Assembly: GCF_004331345.1 (NCBI RefSeq)
Contig: NZ_SJJZ01000001.1
Coordinates: 2,232,001-2,296,000 of the forward strand
DNA length: 64,000 bases
Reading direction: 5' to 3'
Source of the DNA: Kribbella soli
GTDB taxonomy: Bacteria > Actinomycetota > Actinomycetes > Propionibacteriales > Kribbellaceae
The notes beneath the pieces were generated by a model, which worked only from the letters and a program-made list of their open reading frames with translations, was not told the origin of the DNA and searched no databases. Both the position numbers and the translations under genes were made by a program. Of this stretch, positions 1-7,724 are shown one piece after another (the first letter of the stretch is position 1; every line of letters begins with the position of its first letter).

Positions 1-473
1 GCGATCGTCTTCTTGCCCCGGGTGATGCGGGCCTGCACGGTCGGCACGGGTACGAGGAACGCGCGGGCGATCTCCTCGCTGGACAGGCCGCCGACCACGC
101 GCAGAGTCAGCGCCACCCTGGACTCGCGGGAGAGCACCGGGTGGCAGCTGATGAACATCAGCGCCAGGACGTCGTCGTCGATCCTGTCCGGGTCGATCTC
201 GTCGTCGACCACCGGGATGTTCGCCAGCAGCGCGTACCGATCCTTCAGTGCGGTACGGCGACGGATCGCGTCGATCGCCCGCCGCCGGGCCGTGGCCATC
301 AGCCAGCCGGCCGGACTGGCCGGAGCGGCAACCGGCCACGACACCAGTGCCTCGGCCACCGCCTCCTGGGCCGCATCCTCGGCCAACCCGAAATCGCCGG
401 TGAACCGGGTCAGCGCGGCGACGATCCGCGCCGACTCGATCCGCCAGACGGCCTCGACACCGGCCGCATCCAT
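1..473 (-). CDS. ECF RNA polymerase sigma factor, ECF42-like (3' end outside window)
   Basis: The gene runs off the left edge, so only about 157 N-terminal codons are visible. The protein begins MDAAGVEAVWRIES, shows sigma region 2 (GLAEDAAQEAVAEAL, then a WLMATARRRAIDAIRRR helix) and enters region 4 (LTLRVVGGLSSEEIARAFLV). The ATG overlaps the TGA of the upstream DGPF/YCII gene by one base (TGATG), so the two are translationally coupled. ECF sigma factors next to DGPF/YCII genes form group ECF42, which normally carries a long C-terminal TPR-like extension; that part cannot be checked here. The sigma factor is expected to direct polymerase to its own operon promoter. Confidence 0.88.
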   Translation of the reverse strand, partial: MDAAGVEAVWRIESARIVAALTRFTGDFGLAEDAAQEAVAEALVSWPVAAPASPAGWLMATARRRAIDAIRRRTALKDRYALLANIPVVDDEIDPDRIDDDVLALMFISCHPVLSRESRVALTLRVVGGLSSEEIARAFLVPVPTVQARITRGKKTI

Positions 474-889
474 CAGCTCTGGCCGTTGCTCTCGCGGTAG
501 GCGTCTTCCTTGACGAACTTCGCGCTGTCCTGCGGAACCTCGTCCTCGCCGGGCACCCGCCGGACCTCGATCTTGGACCCGGGGACCGCCGGGACCCGCT
601 TGGCCCACTCGACCGCCTCCTGCTTCGAGGCGACATCGAGCAGGAAGTAGCCCCCGAACAGTTCCTTGGTCTCGCCGTACGGCCCGTCCGTGACGATCGG
701 CGCCTCGCCGGTGAAGTGCACCACGACGCCCTGCGCCGGGTCGTCCAGCCCCTCGGCCGCGACGTACACCCCGGCCTTGTCCAGCTCCTCGATGAACTGG
801 CGGGTCGTGGTCATCATCTCGTCGATGTTGGCCATCATGGCCGCGTTCGTCTCGTCGGTGCCCCGCATGATCAGCATGTACTGCGCCAT
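473..889 (-). CDS. YCII-related DGPF-domain protein
   Basis: A 138-residue protein starting MAQYMLIMRGTDE, with the family core IVTDGPYGETKELFGGYFLLDV and a C-terminal KIEVRRVPGEDEV. An open frame continues upstream, but the ATG at 889 is preceded by a strong ribosome site (GAGGAG) and begins the domain, so it was chosen. DGPF proteins are small ferredoxin-like dimers related to YciI. In ECF42 operons they are the standard neighbour and presumed target, but their biochemical role is unknown. The gene is first in the operon with the sigma factor, and its stop overlaps the sigma start. Confidence 0.9.
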   Translation of the reverse strand: MAQYMLIMRGTDETNAAMMANIDEMMTTTRQFIEELDKAGVYVAAEGLDDPAQGVVVHFTGEAPIVTDGPYGETKELFGGYFLLDVASKQEAVEWAKRVPAVPGSKIEVRRVPGEDEVPQDSAKFVKEDAYRESNGQS

Positions 890-937
890 TGTGTTCTCCT
901 CGTCCGACGGGGCCGTCTCTCGACCCTCGCACCCCCA

Positions 938-965
938 GGTCGAACGAGCGGCCGGCAGATCGACA
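938..965 (-). promoter_or_regulatory. Candidate ECF42-type promoter of the DGPF-sigma operon
   Basis: Read on the minus strand there is TGTCGA (965-960), 17 bases, then CGACC (942-938), about 50 bases before the DGPF start codon. TGTCGA with a CGA(T/C)C minus-10 element is the signature described for ECF42 sigma factors. The match and the spacing support autoregulation by the sigma factor encoded in the same operon. Confidence 0.6.
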
Positions 966-1103
966 CGACCCCGAAGAAACTTCTCGCCGCGTCTCCAAGC
1001 ATGCCGCACAAGATTGGTTGTGGGATGGTGTCGGATCAGGGCGTCGGCGTTCGTGGAGTTGGTGTGGCGGCCGTTCGGGTTGCTGCGCTGAGAGGAGACG
1101 ACA

Positions 1104-1481
1104 GTGGCTGAGTATGTGATCGCGTTCAACGACGAGTGGGTGCCGGATCAGACGGCGGAGGACCTGCGGACGAAGAGTGCCGGTGGGATGGCGGTGATCG
1201 CGGAGATGCAGGAGGCCGGGGTCTTCGTCTTCAGCAACGGCGGGATCGATGCCTCCACCGCGATCTGCAGCGTCGAGGCGAAGGACGGGGAGCCGATCTT
1301 CAGCGACGGGCCGTACGTCGAAACCAAGGAGCACCTCGGTGGTTTCTGCGTCGTCGACGTACCGGACGACGAGACGGCGCGCTACTGGGCCGGCCGCCTG
1401 GCCGTCGTACTCAACTGGCCGCAGGAGATCCACCGCTTCCCCGGCCGCGAACGCCACAACCGCCCCACCGAAACGGCCTGA
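1104..1481 (+). CDS. YCII-related DGPF-domain protein, second copy
   Basis: A 125-residue protein beginning at GTG (AEYVIAFNDEWVPD) with a clear ribosome site (GAGAGGAGA) eight bases upstream. It has the same core as the neighbouring DGPF protein (FSDGPYVETKEHLGGFCVVDV) and a C-terminal EIHRFPGRERH tail. It is divergent from the sigma/DGPF operon across a 214-base gap. A weak promoter-like pair (TGTCGG at 1029, CGTGG 17 bases later) may indicate co-regulation by the ECF42 factor, but the minus-10 part matches poorly. Function unknown; the family is thought to bind or turn over a small molecule. Confidence 0.87.
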   Translation: MAEYVIAFNDEWVPDQTAEDLRTKSAGGMAVIAEMQEAGVFVFSNGGIDASTAICSVEAKDGEPIFSDGPYVETKEHLGGFCVVDVPDDETARYWAGRLAVVLNWPQEIHRFPGRERHNRPTETA

Positions 1482-1578
1482 ACCCCGCGAGTGGGCGAGC
1501 CATCCCGCTCGCCCACCCCGCGCGGCCGTCAGACAAACTCGCTGGTCAGATGGCTAGGCCGTAGGTAGGGTCGCCGGA

Positions 1579-2082
1579 ATGTCGACCTGGAGTGTGCCTG
1601 AGCGGGTTGAGCCGCCGAACAATCCGGTCGACGAGCGGGCCGCGCTCGAAGATCGTCTCGAGTTCCAGCGCACGACGTTGCTGCTGAAGTGCGGCGGGCT
1701 GACGCCGGAACAACTCGTGCTGCGGTCGGTGCCGCCGTCCGCGATGTCGCTGCTCGGCCTGGTTCGGCATCTGTCCGGAGTCGAGGCCTGGTTCCATGAG
1801 TACGACGGCCAACCGGATCACCTGTACTTCTGGGACTACGTGCCCGGGGCAGCGAAGGGATTCGATGCCGACCCCTCGCGTGCCGCCGACGACCTGGCCA
1901 GCTATCAAGCGAGTGTCGCCCGGTCGCGTGCCGCCGTCGCAGGTCTCGGTCTCGACGCGATCAGCCCGGGTGAGGACTACACGCTGCGGTGGATCTACCT
2001 GCACCTGATCGAGGAGTACGCGCGCCACAACGGCCACGCGGACCTTCTCCGCGAGCGGATCGACGGCGCGACGGGCGAATAG
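1579..2082 (+). CDS. DinB/DUF664 family protein
   Basis: A 167-residue four-helix-bundle protein. Residues 30-75 (FQRTTLLLKCGGLTPEQL, then SLLGLVRHLSGVEAW) and the end (HLIEEYARHNGHADLLRE) are the conserved parts of DUF664. The histidines in RHLSGVE and in EYARHNGH are the usual metal ligands. Relatives include mycothiol-dependent isomerases and many uncharacterised thiol-associated enzymes of Actinobacteria, so a mycothiol- or metal-dependent transferase role is possible but not shown. A paralogue with the same C-terminal motif lies at 3599-4135. Confidence 0.85.
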   Translation: MSTWSVPERVEPPNNPVDERAALEDRLEFQRTTLLLKCGGLTPEQLVLRSVPPSAMSLLGLVRHLSGVEAWFHEYDGQPDHLYFWDYVPGAAKGFDADPSRAADDLASYQASVARSRAAVAGLGLDAISPGEDYTLRWIYLHLIEEYARHNGHADLLRERIDGATGE

Positions 2083-2085
2083 CTG

Positions 2086-2733
2086 TCAGTTGGAGAAGGC
2101 CCAGGACGCCATCAGCGGGAACTCGGCCTGCCAGAAGGGGTCGCCGTGGTCTCCCTCGCGTTCGGTGATGACCACGTCTGCGTCGGCGTCGCGGAGGGCG
2201 TCGGCCCAGCGGGCGGCGTTCTCCATGAACCAAGGTTCCAGCGTGCCGGCCACCAGATAGACGCGTGGGAGTGGGCTCGGCATGACCTCCGGCGGACGGT
2301 ACCCGCCGCCAGGTGAGGCGGCGAAGATCGAGCCGTAGATGTCAGGGTGGCGAACGCCCATGGCCAGGGCGAGTTCCGCGCTCGCCGATACGCCACACAC
2401 CGCGGTCCGTTCGGCCGGCAACGCGACGCCGAAGCGGGATCGCACCCAGACGCGGACGTCCTCGACGAAGAACTTCTCGTGCGCCGCGAACCGTTCCTCG
2501 TTGAACGACGGTGAGTACTCCTCGATGCGCACCATCTCGTCCGCGTCGTCCGTACGGTACGCACCGACCACCATCGTCGGCGGTACGTCGGCCTGCTCGA
2601 GATCCCCGCCCCACTGCGTGATCAGTTGGCCGTCACCCGCGAACACGATGGCCTCGGGTGGATCCGCTGGTACGTAGACGGCCACCTGCCGTCCGCCGTC
2701 GTACTCGAAGGTCTCGGTGACGAGTTCTCCCAT
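2086..2733 (-). CDS. Alpha/beta-hydrolase, esterase-D/enterochelin-esterase type
   Basis: A 215-residue hydrolase. The nucleophile elbow is atypical (AVCGVSASAELALAMG, so G-V-S-A-S), followed by ASPGGGYRPPEV and a C-terminal histidine in REGDHGDPFW, matching IroE/Fes-like putative esterases of the PF00756 clan. The start at 2733 was chosen because GGTGAG lies a suitable distance upstream; an alternative ATG at 2745 overlaps the stop of the upstream Nudix gene (ATGGTGA). No signal peptide, so it should be cytoplasmic. Probably co-transcribed with the Nudix gene; substrate unknown. Confidence 0.82.
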   Translation of the reverse strand: MGELVTETFEYDGGRQVAVYVPADPPEAIVFAGDGQLITQWGGDLEQADVPPTMVVGAYRTDDADEMVRIEEYSPSFNEERFAAHEKFFVEDVRVWVRSRFGVALPAERTAVCGVSASAELALAMGVRHPDIYGSIFAASPGGGYRPPEVMPSPLPRVYLVAGTLEPWFMENAARWADALRDADADVVITEREGDHGDPFWQAEFPLMASWAFSN

Positions 2734-2738
2734 GGATC

Positions 2739-3215
2739 TCACCATTCCGGTGGGCAAAGCGTCGCGAGGGCTGCGTCGATCGGGTACAGATCGATCAGCG
2801 GCTCGCCTGGGTTCCACCAGACAGCCTCTGACATCTCGTCGTTCGGCGCGAACGGCCGGGGCGTGTCGACGTACCCGCGATAGATGGCCAGGAACTCCAG
2901 CCGGTCGTCGGGCGCGACCCGGATCTTCGCCACCCCGGCGAAGTCGAGCGAGTCCGCCCGCTGGCCACTCTCTTCGTCGAGTTCCCGTACGGCGGCCTCA
3001 CGAGCCGACTCACCCGGATCGATCATGCCGCCGGGCAGCTCCCAGGCCCGATGGAACCGGTTGAAGACCATCAAGCACTTGTGGCCCGACCAGAGCACAA
3101 CCAGTGAGGCGGTCAGCGGCACGGAGGGGTCCAGGCTGCTGAGGTCCGCTTCGTGGAGGCGGTCGAAGGTGAGGAGTGCTGAGCCGTCGGTGTTCTGGAC
3201 CGGGAGGTCGTACAT
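2739..3215 (-). CDS. Nudix hydrolase
   Basis: About 158 residues with a complete Nudix box (GGMIDPGESAREAAVRELDE, then ESGQ), so the metal-binding and catalytic glutamates are present. The upstream strand LVVLWSGHKCLMVFNRFHRAWELPGG is typical of small NDP-X pyrophosphatases. Nudix enzymes hydrolyse nucleoside diphosphates linked to another group; the substrate cannot be read from the sequence. The start could be ATG 3215 (MYDLPVQN) or ATG 3233 (MQHSCP); neither has a strong ribosome site. The start region faces the divergent MazG-like gene, so the two may share a regulatory region. Confidence 0.87.
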   Translation of the reverse strand: MYDLPVQNTDGSALLTFDRLHEADLSSLDPSVPLTASLVVLWSGHKCLMVFNRFHRAWELPGGMIDPGESAREAAVRELDEESGQRADSLDFAGVAKIRVAPDDRLEFLAIYRGYVDTPRPFAPNDEMSEAVWWNPGEPLIDLYPIDAALATLCPPEW

Positions 3216-3253
3216 GGGGCACGAGTGTTGCAAGACTGGTGGGTGTGAGTGAA

Positions 3254-3583
3254 ATGGATTTCAGTGGTTATCAGCAGGCGGCGGCGCGGACCGGGGGGCT
3301 GGTCGCGACCGATCATCCGATCGTGTACCCGACCTTGGGGCTGGTGAACGAGGCGGGCGAGGTCGCGGGCAAGGTGAAGAAGATCTTCCGGGATCGGCAG
3401 GGCGTGATCACCGACGCGGACCGGCAAGCGTTGACGCTCGAGCTGGGTGATGTGCTCTGGTACCTGTCCGAGCTGTGCACCAGGCTCGAGATCCGGCTCG
3501 AGGACGTTGCCGAGCACAACATCGCCAAGCTCGCCGACCGGGCGTCGCGCGGTGTCCTCGGAGGCGACGGCGACCTGCGCTGA
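3254..3583 (+). CDS. MazG-like nucleotide pyrophosphohydrolase
   Basis: A protein of about 109 residues beginning MDFSGYQQAAART. It shows the all-alpha NTP pyrophosphatase signature: NEAGEVAGKVKK, then LELGDVLWYLSELC, carrying the EExxE-type and ExxD metal-binding acidic residues. These enzymes hydrolyse non-canonical nucleoside triphosphates to the monophosphate and pyrophosphate. GTG at 3245 (VSEMDF) is an alternative start. It sits among Nudix and DinB genes, a set that looks like small-metabolite clean-up. Confidence 0.85.
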   Translation: MDFSGYQQAAARTGGLVATDHPIVYPTLGLVNEAGEVAGKVKKIFRDRQGVITDADRQALTLELGDVLWYLSELCTRLEIRLEDVAEHNIAKLADRASRGVLGGDGDLR

Positions 3584-3598
3584 GTTCAGGTCCGGAGT

Positions 3599-4135
3599 CT
3601 ATTCGCCGGTCCTGCCGTCGAGGCATTCACGGAGCAGGTCCGCGTGACCGACATGGCGGGCGTACTCCTCGATCACGTGGGTGAGGACGAACCGGAGGTC
3701 GGAGTCGCCGAACTCCGGGTTGGGCTCGATGCGCGCGACATCTTCGGTGCCCTTGGCAAACAACTCCCGCGAGTCCTGACACGCTGCGAGGTAGTCCGCG
3801 TAGACGTCCTTCGCCGGCGTCGGGTCCGACTCGTCGAACCACTCGTCGCCGTCGTCGGTGACCCGCATCCGGTACTGGAAGAACCGCGGCGTCGTACCCG
3901 CGAGCTTGTGCTGAAGCCAGTACCGCTCGACGCCCTGCAGGTGGCGCATCAGGCTGAGCAGACTCAACTGGGACGCCGGCACCGCCCGCTGCCGCAACTG
4001 CGCGTCCGAGAGGCCCTCGCATTTCCACAGAAACGTCGCGCGGTGGTAGTCGAGGTTCGACGCGATGACGTCCTGCCAGGAGCCGGCGAGCACGCGCGCG
4101 GGCCGGACGATCTTCTCGATCACGATGTCGTTCAT
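3599..4135 (-). CDS. DinB/DUF664 family protein, paralogue
   Basis: About 178 residues from ATG 4135 (MNDIVIEKIVRP). Core motifs match the gene at 1579: FLWKCEGLSDAQLRQRAV, LSLLSLMRHLQGVERYW and a C-terminal THVIEEYARHVGHADLLRE containing the metal-ligand histidines. The two are same-family paralogues in one small cluster but are too divergent for a very recent duplication. Function unknown; a mycothiol-linked or other metal-dependent transfer reaction is likely by family. Confidence 0.85.
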   Translation of the reverse strand: MNDIVIEKIVRPARVLAGSWQDVIASNLDYHRATFLWKCEGLSDAQLRQRAVPASQLSLLSLMRHLQGVERYWLQHKLAGTTPRFFQYRMRVTDDGDEWFDESDPTPAKDVYADYLAACQDSRELFAKGTEDVARIEPNPEFGDSDLRFVLTHVIEEYARHVGHADLLRECLDGRTGE

Positions 4136-4173
4136 AACCGTACGTCGTCCGAGCCGCCCGCAGATCGACAAAA

Positions 4174-4650
4174 CTAGTGCTCGATCAGGCCGCCTGCTTC
4201 GACGGGTGGGACGTGGCCGGTGGGTGGGTTGGACTGGGCCAGGGCGATGCCGATGTCGACCAGGGCGGCGCGGTGGAGCGCCGGGATGTCGGCGATCGGG
4301 GTCCAGACGGATTCGGCGGTCTCGCCGTTGGGTTCGGGGCGGGTGGTGCCGGCGGTGATCCGGACCGCGTAGAAGATGCCGATGTTCTGATGGTCGTCGG
4401 CCCCGGGACGACGGCGTACGGCGGCCGGAATGATGCGCGAGTCGACGCCCAGCAGCCGCTCGACGACCGACTCGTACCCGGTCTCCTCGGCCACTTCCCG
4501 CGTCACGGTGTCGAACGGATCCTCACAAGGCTCGACACCTCCACCCGGCAGAGTCCACCAACTCCCGTCGCCGTCCGGCGAGACGTACCGCGCCAGCAGC
4601 ACCCGCCCGTCCTCAACACACACCGCGTACGCCGCCACCCGTCGACTCAT
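4174..4650 (-). CDS. Nudix hydrolase, MutT-like
   Basis: A 158-residue protein with strand one MSRRVAAYAVCVEDGRVLLAR and a canonical Nudix box (GGGVEPCEDPFDTVTREVAE, then ETGYE). The TLPGG entry to the box and the SVWTPIADIPAL segment are typical of MutT/ADP-ribose-type Nudix enzymes. It is not related at sequence level to the Nudix gene at 2739 beyond the box. Divergent from the secreted hydrolase at 4832 across 181 bases that include a small hairpin (GGTGAG/CTCACC near 4686). Confidence 0.87.
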   Translation of the reverse strand: MSRRVAAYAVCVEDGRVLLARYVSPDGDGSWWTLPGGGVEPCEDPFDTVTREVAEETGYESVVERLLGVDSRIIPAAVRRRPGADDHQNIGIFYAVRITAGTTRPEPNGETAESVWTPIADIPALHRAALVDIGIALAQSNPPTGHVPPVEAGGLIEH

Positions 4651-4831
4651 CCCGCGACCCTAACCCGGCCGGATACCAGCGGTCAGGTGAGAAAACCTCA
4701 CCCTGTGGACGCATCCGGCCAGGGGTTGGCCGGATCTGCGTACGGCGTCCGGAGGTGGTTGGCCGCTGTTAGGTTTCGACCCGGCGTGGTCAATAGATCA
4801 CGCTGAGCAACCATCATTTCGGGAGAATTCG

Positions 4832-5485
4832 ATGAAGAAACTTGCGGCACTGCTGGCCGGTCTGGTCGCGGCCGCCGGCGGCGTGTACGTCGTGGCAGCA
4901 CCGGCGGCGAACGCGGACGACTGTGGAGGCACCTACACGATCGTGGTCGGCGGTACCGGCGACAACGACTCCAACGCGCCGTACTGGCAGGGGAACATCA
5001 GCCAGCGCGTCGGGTATCCGGCCCAGCCGATCGGCTACAACGCCCGGCAGGGTGTCAACGAGCTGAATCGGCTGATCCGGGATCACCGGAACGCGTGCCC
5101 GGGCCAGCACGTCAAGGCGGTCGGGTTCTCGCTCGGCGCCGCGGTGGTGCACACCTGGGTCACCGAGAACTGGCAGACCTTCGACAACGTCAACGCGGTG
5201 CTGATCGCCGATCCGAAGCGGGCCGCAGGTCCCGGCTCGGCCGGTGCCGCGGCACACCCGCTGGTGGCCCCGGTCGTCGGTGCGCCGCTGTCCGGCGCCG
5301 ACAACTTCTTCGGCAACGTGCCGGTGCTGACGCTCTGCACCGACGACATCATCTGCGACGCCAACGCGTCCTCGGGTCTGCCCGGGTACCTGTGGGAAGG
5401 CAAGCACGGCAACTACAACTTCAACGTCGACGTCTACACCGACGACGCCCGCGGCCAGTGGTTCAACGGCGTCTACATCCCCTGA
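4832..5485 (+). CDS. Secreted PE-PPE/cutinase-like serine hydrolase
   Basis: A 217-residue protein with a signal peptide (MKKLAALLAGLVAAAGG; predicted cut after about residue 28, in ANA/DDC). Mature features: IVVGGTGDNDS, nucleophile elbow VGFSLGAAV (Ser100 in GFSLG), acidic residues in LCTDDIICDA (171-176) and His192 in GKHGNYN, giving a plausible catalytic triad. Cys31/Cys89 and Cys169/Cys175 could form disulphides as in cutinases. The fold resembles the PE-PPE domain hydrolases known from mycobacteria, here without PE/PPE modules. Likely an extracellular esterase or lipase; substrate unknown. It is followed by a strong hairpin. Confidence 0.8.
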   Translation: MKKLAALLAGLVAAAGGVYVVAAPAANADDCGGTYTIVVGGTGDNDSNAPYWQGNISQRVGYPAQPIGYNARQGVNELNRLIRDHRNACPGQHVKAVGFSLGAAVVHTWVTENWQTFDNVNAVLIADPKRAAGPGSAGAAAHPLVAPVVGAPLSGADNFFGNVPVLTLCTDDIICDANASSGLPGYLWEGKHGNYNFNVDVYTDDARGQWFNGVYIP

Positions 5486-5510
5486 CGTCCAGATCCCCTG
5501 ACAGGGACCA

Positions 5511-5544
5511 GCGGGCTGCGGACATCCGGATGTCCGCAGCCCGC
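5511..5544 (+). terminator. Perfect 17+17 palindrome after the secreted hydrolase
   Basis: GCGGGCTGCGGACATCC is followed immediately by its exact reverse complement, 26 bases after the stop of the secreted hydrolase and 44 bases before the next gene. There is no T-tract, as is common for actinobacterial terminators. It probably ends transcription of the hydrolase gene. Confidence 0.65.
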
Positions 5545-5588
5545 GTCGCCGAGGAATAGGTTCGGTACGGCGGGAGGTTGGGGCGGGT

Positions 5589-6371
5589 ATGACAGTTGAG
5601 ATCGGGGTCATTCTGCCGACGTCGTCGCCGGATCCGGCGCAGGCGATTCTCGGGGATGTGCGGGAGAGTGCGCGGTACGCCGAGGAGATCGGGCTGGACT
5701 CGGTGTGGTCGACGGATCACCTGATCGCGAGTGCGCCGATGCTGGACAGTTCCGTCGTACTGGCGACCGCGGCCGCGGTGACCGAGCGGATCACCGTCGG
5801 GTACAACGTGATGCTGCTGGCGTTGCGGCCGGTTGCGTGGGCGGCGAAGCAGATCAGCACGTTGCAGCAGCTGTCGAACAACCGTCTCGTGCTCGGTGTC
5901 GGGACCGGCAATCCTGCTCACGGTGACGTCGGCTGGCGGGCGGCCGGTGTCGAGTTCGCGGACCGCGGCCGGCTGACCGACGAGGCCCTCGCCGTACTCC
6001 CGGACCTGATCGCGGGCAAGCCCACGACACTCGCGCCGGACCTCGACGTGACGATCGCGCCCGGGTCGCCGGTGCCGCCGATCTTCGTGGCCGGGAACGG
6101 CGTACGGGCGTATCGGCGAGCGGCGGCGTACGCCGATGGATGGGCGACGATCGCGGCGTCGCCGGCCGAGGTGCGGACCAGCCTGGAGCGGATCAATGAA
6201 CTTGCCGACGGCAAGCAGTTGAAGGCGACCGTGGTCGCGCCCCAGCTCGACGGCGATCCGCTCGAGCAACTCGCCGCGTACGAGGCGGCCGGCGTCGAGC
6301 GCATCATCCTGCCGCCCACCGGTGACTGGCACGACGACTACGACCAGGCTGCCGCACTGAAAGTGGGCTGA
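5589..6371 (+). CDS. LLM-class flavin-dependent oxidoreductase
   Basis: A 260-residue luciferase-like TIM barrel: VILPTSSPDPAQAILGDVRE, ARYAEEIGLDSVWSTDHL, ITVGYNVMLLALRPVAWAAK and LVLGVGTGNPAHGDV are in the expected order. Actinobacterial members of this length are often F420-dependent, but the F420-specific residues cannot be assigned confidently here. It may form a transcription unit with the PaiB-like gene 58 bases downstream. Substrate unknown. Confidence 0.85.
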   Translation: MTVEIGVILPTSSPDPAQAILGDVRESARYAEEIGLDSVWSTDHLIASAPMLDSSVVLATAAAVTERITVGYNVMLLALRPVAWAAKQISTLQQLSNNRLVLGVGTGNPAHGDVGWRAAGVEFADRGRLTDEALAVLPDLIAGKPTTLAPDLDVTIAPGSPVPPIFVAGNGVRAYRRAAAYADGWATIAASPAEVRTSLERINELADGKQLKATVVAPQLDGDPLEQLAAYEAAGVERIILPPTGDWHDDYDQAAALKVG

Positions 6372-6429
6372 CGAAAGCCGCACGGATTGGACCTGTCGAG
6401 GGTTCGCGTAGATGGGGAGACTGGATCTC

Positions 6430-7041
6430 ATGTACGTTCCTGCGCACTTCGCCCCTGATGACGAGGCCGTTCTGGAGTTGCTCGCCCATCACGGGGCCGC
6501 GGATCTGGTGACGATGACGCCGGACGGGTTGACGGCCACGATGCTGCCGTTCGTCCACGATCGCGAGCGGAACGTGCTGCTCGGGCACCTGGCGCGGAAC
6601 AACGAGCACTGGCGGCTTCCGGTGATCGGCGATGCGCTCGTGATCCTGCGCGGGCCCGATGCGTACGTCTCCCCGACCTGGTACGCCTCGAAGCGCGACC
6701 ACGGCCGCGTCGTCCCGACCTGGAACTACATCACCGCTCACGTTCACGGAACGATGACCGTGTACGACGACCCCGCCTGGGTGGAGAACGTCGTACGGCG
6801 TTTGTCCGACCATCACGAGGCGGGCCGGGCGGAGCCGTGGTCGGTGGACGATGCGCCGGCGAAGTACGTCGCCGGGCAACTGCGGGCGATCGTCGGCGTG
6901 GAGATCGCGATCAAGCGGATCGAGGCCAAGTTCAAGCTCAGCCAGAACCGCCCGGCCGCGGACGTCGACGGTGTGATCGACGGACTGCGGGCCGATGGCG
7001 ACGACCGGTCCGCCGCGGCCGTCGCGCACCACCGCAACTGA
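6430..7041 (+). CDS. PaiB-like FMN-binding protein
   Basis: A 203-residue protein beginning MYVPAHFAPDDEAVL, with the PaiB hallmarks LLGHLARNNEHW, DAYVSPTWYASKRDHGRVVPTWNY and KFKLSQNRPAADVDGVIDGL. The fold is the FMN-binding split barrel. The Bacillus subtilis member is annotated as a negative transcriptional regulator, but an enzymatic flavoprotein role is equally possible. ATG 6430 was preferred over 6412 because of the upstream GGGGAG. A MerR-type promoter for the next gene begins right after its stop. Confidence 0.86.
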   Translation: MYVPAHFAPDDEAVLELLAHHGAADLVTMTPDGLTATMLPFVHDRERNVLLGHLARNNEHWRLPVIGDALVILRGPDAYVSPTWYASKRDHGRVVPTWNYITAHVHGTMTVYDDPAWVENVVRRLSDHHEAGRAEPWSVDDAPAKYVAGQLRAIVGVEIAIKRIEAKFKLSQNRPAADVDGVIDGLRADGDDRSAAAVAHHRN

Positions 7042-7042
7042 C

Positions 7043-7074
7043 TTGACCTTGACCCATAGGGAAAGGTTTACGAT
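7043..7074 (+). promoter_or_regulatory. MerR-family-type promoter with operator in a 20-bp spacer
   Basis: TTGACC (7043-7048) and TACGAT (7069-7074) are separated by 20 bases. The spacer region contains an inverted repeat with half-sites ACCTTGACCC and GGGAAAGGT (7046-7067). A long spacer with a dyad operator is the hallmark of promoters activated by MerR-family regulators, which untwist the DNA. The minus-10 box ends seven bases before the ATG at 7082, so the transcript should be leaderless. No MerR gene lies in the window. Confidence 0.65.
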
Positions 7075-7081
7075 TCCCGCC

Positions 7082-7720
7082 ATGTCTGGAGTTGTCGTAG
7101 TGGGAGTAGGTCCCGGGATCGGTCTCGCGGTGGCGCGGCGGTTCGTCCGGGAGGGGATGAGCGCGGGGCTGATCGCGCGCTCGGAGGCGACGGTGAAGGC
7201 CGCGGCCGAGGAGCTCGGGAGTACCGGCGTACTGCCGGTCACGGCCGATGTGACGGACGAAGCCGGCCTCCGTGCCGCGCTCGATCAGGTGGTCGAGGCG
7301 TACGGCGTACCTGAGGTGGTCGTCTACAACGCCGCGCTGATCCAGCCGGACCGGATCGGTGACCTCACCGCGCAGCAGCATCTTGACGCGTTGGCGGTGA
7401 ACGTGGTCGGCGCGATCACCACCGCAGCTCACCTCGCGCCCGCGATGGCCGAGCGGGGTAGCGGGTCGTTCCTGATCACCGGGGGTATGCCGCTGCCGAA
7501 GCCCGACTACGCGAGCCTGTCCCTCGGCAAGGCCGGCGTCCGCGCGGTCATCACTCTCCTCCATCAGCAGTACGGCGACGCCGGTGTCCACGCCGCGAGC
7601 GTCACTGTCAGCGGCGGCGTCTCCCCCGGCAGCGGCTGGGACCCGGACGACATCGCGAACCACTACTGGCGCCTGCACACCCAGACCCCGGCCGAATGGA
7701 TCCACGAGATCGTCATCTGA
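7082..7720 (+). CDS. Atypical short-chain dehydrogenase/reductase (degenerate active site)
   Basis: A 212-residue Rossmann protein: VVVVGVGPGIGLAVARRF is the nucleotide-binding glycine motif and VVVYNAALIQPDR the NNAG-like region. The catalytic part is unusual. Where classical SDRs have a serine and YxxxK, this protein has FLITGGM and LSLGKAGV: the lysine is present but the tyrosine position is Leu and no clear catalytic Ser is seen (a Tyr lies four residues further upstream in DYASL). It may bind NAD(P) without normal SDR chemistry, or use shifted residues. The gene lies alone behind a MerR-type promoter and is probably read from a leaderless mRNA. Confidence 0.8.
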   Translation: MSGVVVVGVGPGIGLAVARRFVREGMSAGLIARSEATVKAAAEELGSTGVLPVTADVTDEAGLRAALDQVVEAYGVPEVVVYNAALIQPDRIGDLTAQQHLDALAVNVVGAITTAAHLAPAMAERGSGSFLITGGMPLPKPDYASLSLGKAGVRAVITLLHQQYGDAGVHAASVTVSGGVSPGSGWDPDDIANHYWRLHTQTPAEWIHEIVI

Positions 7721-7724
7721 CCTC

